A stretch of DNA of 64,000 nucleotides from Pterobdella sp. o SKG-2022 (taxonomy: Eukaryota > Annelida > Clitellata > Hirudinida > Piscicolidae). The notes under the pieces were generated by a model. It was not told the origin of the DNA and did not search any database. It was given only the letters and a program-made list of their open reading frames with translations. Location of the stretch: positions 3,751,259 through 3,815,258 of the forward strand of contig OZ038326.1 in the NCBI GenBank assembly GCA_964035795.1. The letters run 5' to 3'. Position numbers and translations under genes: made by a program. The stretch's first letter is position 1, and each line of letters opens with the position of its first letter. Positions 53,609-64,000 of this stretch are shown piece after piece.

Positions 53609-54930
53609 CTATTTTTTAAATCTTTTATTGAAGTTTTCAATAACATAGAGTTCGTGTTTGGTTCCATCCATGGTGAAAACTTCATCACCAACTCTGTCTT
53701 TCAGTACCGGTTGAATCCCCACATACACCCCGCGTCTGAACATCACTGCAAACTAAGGTATGTCACAGTATGTAACTTACAATTCAATTCAATATTTTCA
53801 TTCAGTTGAAAAAATTTTTAAATCAGAAAAAATGTACTCAATAAAACTAGAAGCTTTTAAAAGAAAGGAAATTTCATTAATACTTTCATTCATTCAAAAA
53901 TAAGCTTAAACTATTCAATAAACCTGAAAAATTTTAAAAAGATTAGAAATCTATAAAAAAATCTGGAATTCTCACAAAGTAGTTTTGTATACTTTCTTCA
54001 TAATAACATCTTCTCAGAAGGTAAACGAAGCCTTGAAACCCCTGATAAAATTGCTTCTCCTTTAACAAGCCAAATGAGTAATATAAGTTTGTGCAGATTA
54101 CTTGAAGATAATTTGTTATAGGTTTCAATAAAGATATGACTGATTGTTTTTCTAGTCTTCATTTTTGAGGCTAACAATTCCCAATACAAGTAATCAAATG
54201 ACAAATAAACTAAAATTTTCATGATATTCCAATATAGTTCTAGCATACATGCTTACTGAATTTATTATTTTTTCTTTTAAATGTTTCTATTTTTATTATT
54301 TGAATAATTTTTCTTCTTATTCAAACCTTTCCAAAAGCTTTTATTATTATTATTATTCACATTCGAATCATTTTTCATATCATTCAAACTTCTTTGAAAG
54401 CTCCAGAAGGCAGCTTCTTAAAAGGAAATTCTTCAACAAGAACTCGTTGCACGAAAGGGTCAAAGATCAAGTTGGGGTTGATTTTTTTTAGAATTTTTAC
54501 TGCGGTAAAATTATCATTCTCGAAGCGTATCTTCAGAGAGTTGGGTAGAGAAGAAGCTGGAAAATTAACAAGTAAATGGACCATTAGGTTGCCCCTAACT
54601 GGAGTTTAGCTTGAGTACTTTATAGGTTTCACAAGACTCTATGTGAAATTAATTAAATTTTTTTTTGTTTTTATATAATAGAATTCTTTTATTGATATGA
54701 ACAATTACATAACATTCAAAAAGTTCAAGTGAAATGAAACAAACTGAAAATAAATATAAACTAATTACAAGTAAATTTATTAATAAATATGAAAAATTAA
54801 TAAATATGAAACATCTCTGTAGACACCAACTTAAAAAAATCTTTATTAATACGTACGTACAATGCTTCAAGCTTGTAACAAGAAGAGTAAGTTTGAAGGT
54901 GGTCAGAATAAACCCCAATGCACCCCTCAT
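53609..54930 (-). CDS. small secreted protein, M12B propeptide-like only (gene 2)
   Basis: Proposed exons 54930-54861, 54556-54390, 54059-53976 and 53752-53609 give 154 residues in frame. Exon 1 (MRGALGFILTTFKLTLLVTS) is a plausible but weaker signal peptide, chosen because its gtacgt donor is in phase 1 and its distance to exon 2 matches the sister genes. Exon 2 reads SSLPNSLKIRFENDNF...FDPFVQRVLVEEFP, similar to exon 2 of gene 1 (SDPVIKKILATVVP) and gene 3 (SHLPESIHLELTF). Exon 3 (84 nt) ends in EESIQNYF; exon 4 is 144 nt, the same length as in gene 1, with GVYVGIQPVLK where gene 1 has GEYIGIMPTLK. There is no catalytic domain. Confidence 0.55.
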
Positions 54931-55818
54931 ATCCGAGTTTCAATGTTAAACTAAGAAGCCACCTGTGTGTATTATTTTGGTGTTTGTGAAACTTTAATAT
55001 TATTGGAATGCACACAAAATTAAAAATTTCGTCTCATTAGGTAATCCTATTTGCATTCAATTTATAAGTAAGCTGGTCTTGTAAAGGACCTGTATATCTT
55101 TGTTAATAGATTTCTTAATACATTCTCAATACATTATATACATGTTGATATGTTTTTTCTACTTATATAGATTTTAATACAAATTTTCTAGGAATTATTA
55201 GAGATTTGTGTGTATCATTGTAGGCAGGTGTTTTACACTGTTTCTTTATTGTGTATTTTTTATTCATATTGTGATATATTTCGAATTTTATCCTGTAAAC
55301 TCTTGAATTGTACACCAAAAACACATTTAACATAAAAAAATTTATAAGTATTTGTCTAAGCTTAGCTTTTATTTAAATTTAAGCAATTAGTAATTAACTA
55401 GTTTTTAGAAATTTTTCAGATAATATTAACAGGTTTTTTGTTTAGAAATATAGCTTTATTACGGTAAGTTTATATTTTAAGTATAATTATAATATTTAAA
55501 GTATAGAAAATTTAATACTTTATTGCAAGACGAAAGTTTTTCATGTCATTATGGGATAACTAAAACAAAGCTTGAAAATGTTTTCAATTTAAAACATTGA
55601 GCTTAAAAAAAATAATTTTCAATTTAGAAGTGACATTTGAGAACAAAATTTTTTGAATTCATGTTATAATCAGGCAAAAATTCATTTAGTTCTGTCGGTT
55701 TAAAATATTAAATCATTTACTGTAGGTTCAAACTCATTCAGTCACCAACATTCAAAATTAATAATATGTATCAATTAACAAAAATAATATTTTTCTAATT
55801 ATTTAATTGTTATTTTTG
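54931..55818. other. spacer between propeptide-only genes
   Basis: AT-rich DNA with no recognised feature or repeat. Confidence 0.5.
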
Positions 55819-56725
55819 TTATTCTTTTTCTTTTTCTTCTTCTTCTTCCTCATCAACCAGCAAAACCTTATCGTGTTCAATTCCACCAATGCTCTCTGAA
55901 TCGAAGAAGTTCTCCTGAGGGGACCTCTCAAAAGAAGGCTTTAACGCCCAGACTCCTGATTCATCTTCGTGCAAGCCAAACTATGTTCAATAGTCGTTTA
56001 TAAATGATTTATTTGTATGTTATTTTTGTCAAATAAGTATTATTTAATAAATATTATATTGTAGCGAATAGATCTGATTATCGTTCTTTGAAATATCAGT
56101 CATTGAGGTATACGTGCCAATTGTGCGTATTTAAAATTTCATTATAGTCTTAGAGTATATAAGTTAAATAAACATTAAAAATACTGGTATTTTTAGAGTA
56201 TATGTGGTAATTTATAATTTTTCAAAAATTTTCGATGACATTACTACACTAACATAAAAATCATCAACGGTGTCTTTTGAAGATTTTCTGAGAAGAAGGA
56301 AAAAGTTCTCACCCTCTTCATCAGTGTACAAACCATATTCCTGTAAATGATATTAAACCATTAATTTCACCAGTTCTTGTAACACAAGGCATACTCGTAA
56401 AAATTAAATTGGAAAATTAATTTTACCATCTATCTAAAATTATTTTTCAAAGTTTAACAATTTTTTGTTTCATAAACTAAAACTTATTAAATTTTTAATA
56501 AACTTATCAAACTTAATGAATTTAACAAATAATTAATCTTTATAATAACAACTAGTTGTAATGGTATAAAAATTAAGTGAAACAATTGTAATAATGCCTT
56601 ACCCTTTTGAATTCATCGTCACTCTCCTTGAACTCCATTCCCTCGAGTCTCTCCATAACTTCCTTAACATGGAATTTTTTTGGCAGCAGCTCCAGAATAT
56701 CTTTTTCTGATATCACAAATTCTTT

Positions 56726-56763
<38 letters not shown>

Positions 56764-57455
56764 TACTATCGTCATCATCGTCGTCGTCAGATTCAAGTAT
56801 TTTTCTAAACTCTTGAATCTTTTCAGCTATATCATCAAGCGTCAAATCTTCATTCTCAACTTCACTTTCATCATTTCCATCTTCTTTCTTAGACTCAGTT
56901 TCCCCAATATCACCGGGAAACTTCTTAGCTAACTTCTTCTCGGTAAGCTTCTCATCAAAAACATCGTCGAGGTCGATTTTATACAGATCCAACTCTACAG
57001 GTTTCTTAAAGGTGAGCTCCAGATGGATGGATTCAGGCAGGTGGCTGAGAGCTGTGAGTTGTTCAAACGTTAGTAAGTAAGCAACCATTAATCAATCTGT
57101 AATAATAAAAAAAGTAACATAGGTAACAGTTTTTAAATACAAATAATATGGTGAATTACAATAAAAAAGTTTTCAAAAGTCAACTACGAAGCTTTCCAAA
57201 TTCTTAGAATTTCCAAGAAATGGAAAAACCTTTGTATTGTATTTGAATATATTATTCGTAGGCTAAAACTTTGATTTAAAACACTTAGTGTAACAGAAAA
57301 TTTTCATGGAAAAATACTAGCAATGCCTAAAAACTTTAGCTGTTCATTAAAAACTAGCTGTCCATCAAATTCTTTAAATTTCATCAAAGAACTAAACCTC
57401 CAGACAGAGACGCTCCAATTAAAACAAAGAACAAAAGCGATGTTAATTTATTCAT
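55819..57455 (-). CDS. secreted acidic protein, M12B propeptide-like only (gene 3)
   Basis: Four exons, 57455-57398, 57051-56603, 56340-56254 and 55980-55819, give 251 residues exactly in frame. Exon 1 encodes a signal peptide (MNKLTSLLFFVLIGASLSG). Exon 2 begins LSHLPESIHLELTFKKPVEL, aligned with the propeptide start of the sister genes, but is lengthened to 449 nt by an acidic insert with a long Asp run (56727-56790). Exon 3 is again 87 nt (EYGLYTDEEGENFFLLL...DDFY). Exon 4 (FGLHEDESGVWALKP...) ends in an acidic Glu/Lys tail. It has no catalytic domain. The acidity suggests calcium or cation binding, but this is inference. Confidence 0.65.
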
Positions 57456-59198
57456 CTTGTGATTTTACTAAAAACCCTCCAAATCCTTTCTTATTTATAC
57501 ACAGATAAGTTGAAGCAACTTCAAATAACCCATCTTGAAATAATAACTACTTGAGTGTTATGCTTTGAAATAATGAAACAAAATTAGCTATGAACTAAGA
57601 TACAGGAATAAACTTTCAAAATTTTATTTTTAAAATAATTAAACCACTCTACATCAATATGTTACTAGTATTTTTGAAAGCTATATTTTATCTTTTTATT
57701 ATTTATTTTATTATTACTATTATTATTTTTGATTTTTTTTTCTAGAATGTTTTTTCATTTCATAAGCTGAACAGTTTTTCGAAGTTCTCACAGAAACTTG
57801 GTTTTGAAGTCAATCATTGTTTTACAAAATAGTGTTAACTTTAATTAATTTGAAGTTATAAGGTCATTTTAAACCGTAAAATATGATTGGTTTGTTGACG
57901 GCTGCATTAAAATCACATTAATTTTTCCTAGTTTTGAAACTTTTTTACTCTTCACTAAACTACACTGCTTGGAACATACGCTCATTTGCCACAAAATGAG
58001 ACCCAGTTTTTGGCTATAGATGGCGTATCTTATCGAGTTCAAAAAGTAGTATGAATTTACAGAGCTCTTTTACGTATAACGCCAAATGCCTCTACACTTT
58101 TAATTTAGCCAATCATATTGTGGAACAGATGTTAACTGTTGACCCAACACGGAATTATATCCGGTAACTCAAAACACTTATTCGTTGCTCTACCGGCTGA
58201 GCTATGAGGGCCGAGGATAGATTAAAAGTATAATGGATTACTGCGTCGTAGTAAAGCCAGGTTTCAAGTTGTATTGATATTGAAATGAAGACTTTCTTCA
58301 GTTTATTTGTTGAAATATTTGTTTTCTATCAAAATGTGAAACTCAAACAGCCAACGAGTTTCAAGCACAAAAATATTCATACAAAAAACTAGTTAAAGCG
58401 TTTTGAAATTAATATTTTCGAACAAAACAGTGACAAAAAATACAAAATAGATGACGAAAATAGATCGATACAAAAAAATATATATTAAGACACAATATTC
58501 AACGAAGGTGGTACAAAATTATAAAACTTAATTTAAAACTTTCTGAAAAACATGCAAAAAAAAGTTGAAAAGCGCTTTAAAATCTTATTAAAATTGACAA
58601 CATGTTGAAAATATTTTCAAAAATTATAAAAATAAACCAAGTCGAAATAAATTGTTTCAAAAATACAGATTTTATAAAGCAGTTTTGACAACATCAATTT
58701 GTTCGGTGAATATTCTCAAAAGCTAACATCCTAGATCAATTTCTATGCACGCTACAACTAGTCATTTATGAATTATTTTTATGTATCGACACAATATCTT
58801 TAGAGAAAACTAACACAATATCTTTAGAGAAAATAATGTTTGGTTTGTATAATTTGATTGGTTGCTCATAATATACAAGAATGTCTTTTATGAGTCAGTT
58901 GTTTTTACATTAAAACTTTGCCTAGAGAATTATCTACACTCTTCAAGCCTCTAAAATGGACGAATAAAAAACGCTAAGTCTATTGCAGTGCTGAAAGTTT
59001 TTCTAAATGAGTTGAACTACTTACCACCAAAATACCTTCTGCTGAATTCTTGCTCAAAATATTCAAGTATATTTGTTTCAAGAACTATATTTCAAGTCTA
59101 AAATATTGATACATGAAAATATTTTCATAGAACCATAAAGAAATTGCAATCTAAATCGAATTTAGCAAAAAGTATACCTACATATTGAATGTATCTTT
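57456..59198. other. intergenic with one SINE copy
   Basis: Apart from the SINE at 58080-58214 there is no recognisable gene. The right end should be the 3' UTR of the Na+/K+-ATPase gene. The 61-residue ORF at 57323-57508 (plus) is antisense to the signal-peptide exon of gene 3. Confidence 0.5.
58080..58214 (-). repeat. tRNA-derived SINE, copy D
   Basis: The minus strand reads GGCCCTCATAGCTCAGCCGG then TAGAGCA (a clear tRNA D-arm and A box), then GTTACCGGATATAATTCC, and the family tail (CAGTTAACATCTGTTCCACA, CTAAATTAAAAGTGTAG). It aligns through head and tail with copy A at 4073. The T-arm is mutated, so it is not a tRNA gene. Confidence 0.65.

Positions 59199-64000
<4,802 letters not shown>

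Noticed and set aside
54734..54949. 71-residue plus-strand ORF
   Set aside because: It is antisense to the proposed signal-peptide exon of small gene 2 and has no recognisable motif.

Overview
Organism: the window is eukaryotic and animal. It is AT-rich, genes are split by many short introns with GT..AG borders, and every recognisable protein is metazoan (TTC27, INPP5K-type phosphatase, DDX42, CCT7, APRT, CCDC85, a SPOC-domain protein, Na+/K+-ATPase alpha). About a dozen genes in 64 kb, RTE-type retroposons, tRNA-derived SINEs, long TATC and TA microsatellites and Asn-rich proteins suggest a compact lophotrochozoan genome. A leech/annelid such as Helobdella is my best guess, but that is inference only. 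Layout from left to right: a rhodopsin-like GPCR (minus strand, 1989-3153); a repeat-rich spacer (3.2-6.6 kb); CCDC85-like (minus) head-to-head with TTC27 (plus, 8.8-15.3 kb, 23 exons); a small NHL-like ORF; a TA microsatellite running into a 200-bp assembly gap; an INPP5K-type 5-phosphatase missing its first exon (17.0-22.3 kb, plus); DDX42 (23.1-26.9 kb, plus), which converges on a 12-exon gene with an Asn-rich protein and a C-terminal SPOC domain (27.1-39.6 kb, minus) whose introns carry two dead LINEs and two inverted-repeat elements; CCT7 (minus) head-to-head with APRT (plus); a secreted M12B metalloprotease (46.8-50.7 kb, minus) followed by three small secreted genes in the same orientation (51.6-57.5 kb); and the last 14 recognisable exons plus part of one more of a Na+/K+-ATPase alpha subunit (59.2-64.0 kb, minus), cut by the window end. 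Exon models were built by hand from GT/AG sites, reading phase and remembered family sequences. For DDX42, TTC27, the SPOC gene, the metalloprotease and all three small secreted genes, the summed exon length is an exact multiple of three, which is a strong internal check. Most genes are unrelated housekeeping or signalling genes that happen to be neighbours. The exception is 46.8-57.5 kb. There a 531-residue metalloprotease is followed by three genes that keep only its signal peptide and propeptide-like region. All four loci share the same 1-0-0 intron phases and a nearly invariant third exon (87, 87, 84 and 87 nt). I find this the most promising candidate for something undescribed: a tandem family of free-standing metalloprotease prodomains next to a protease.
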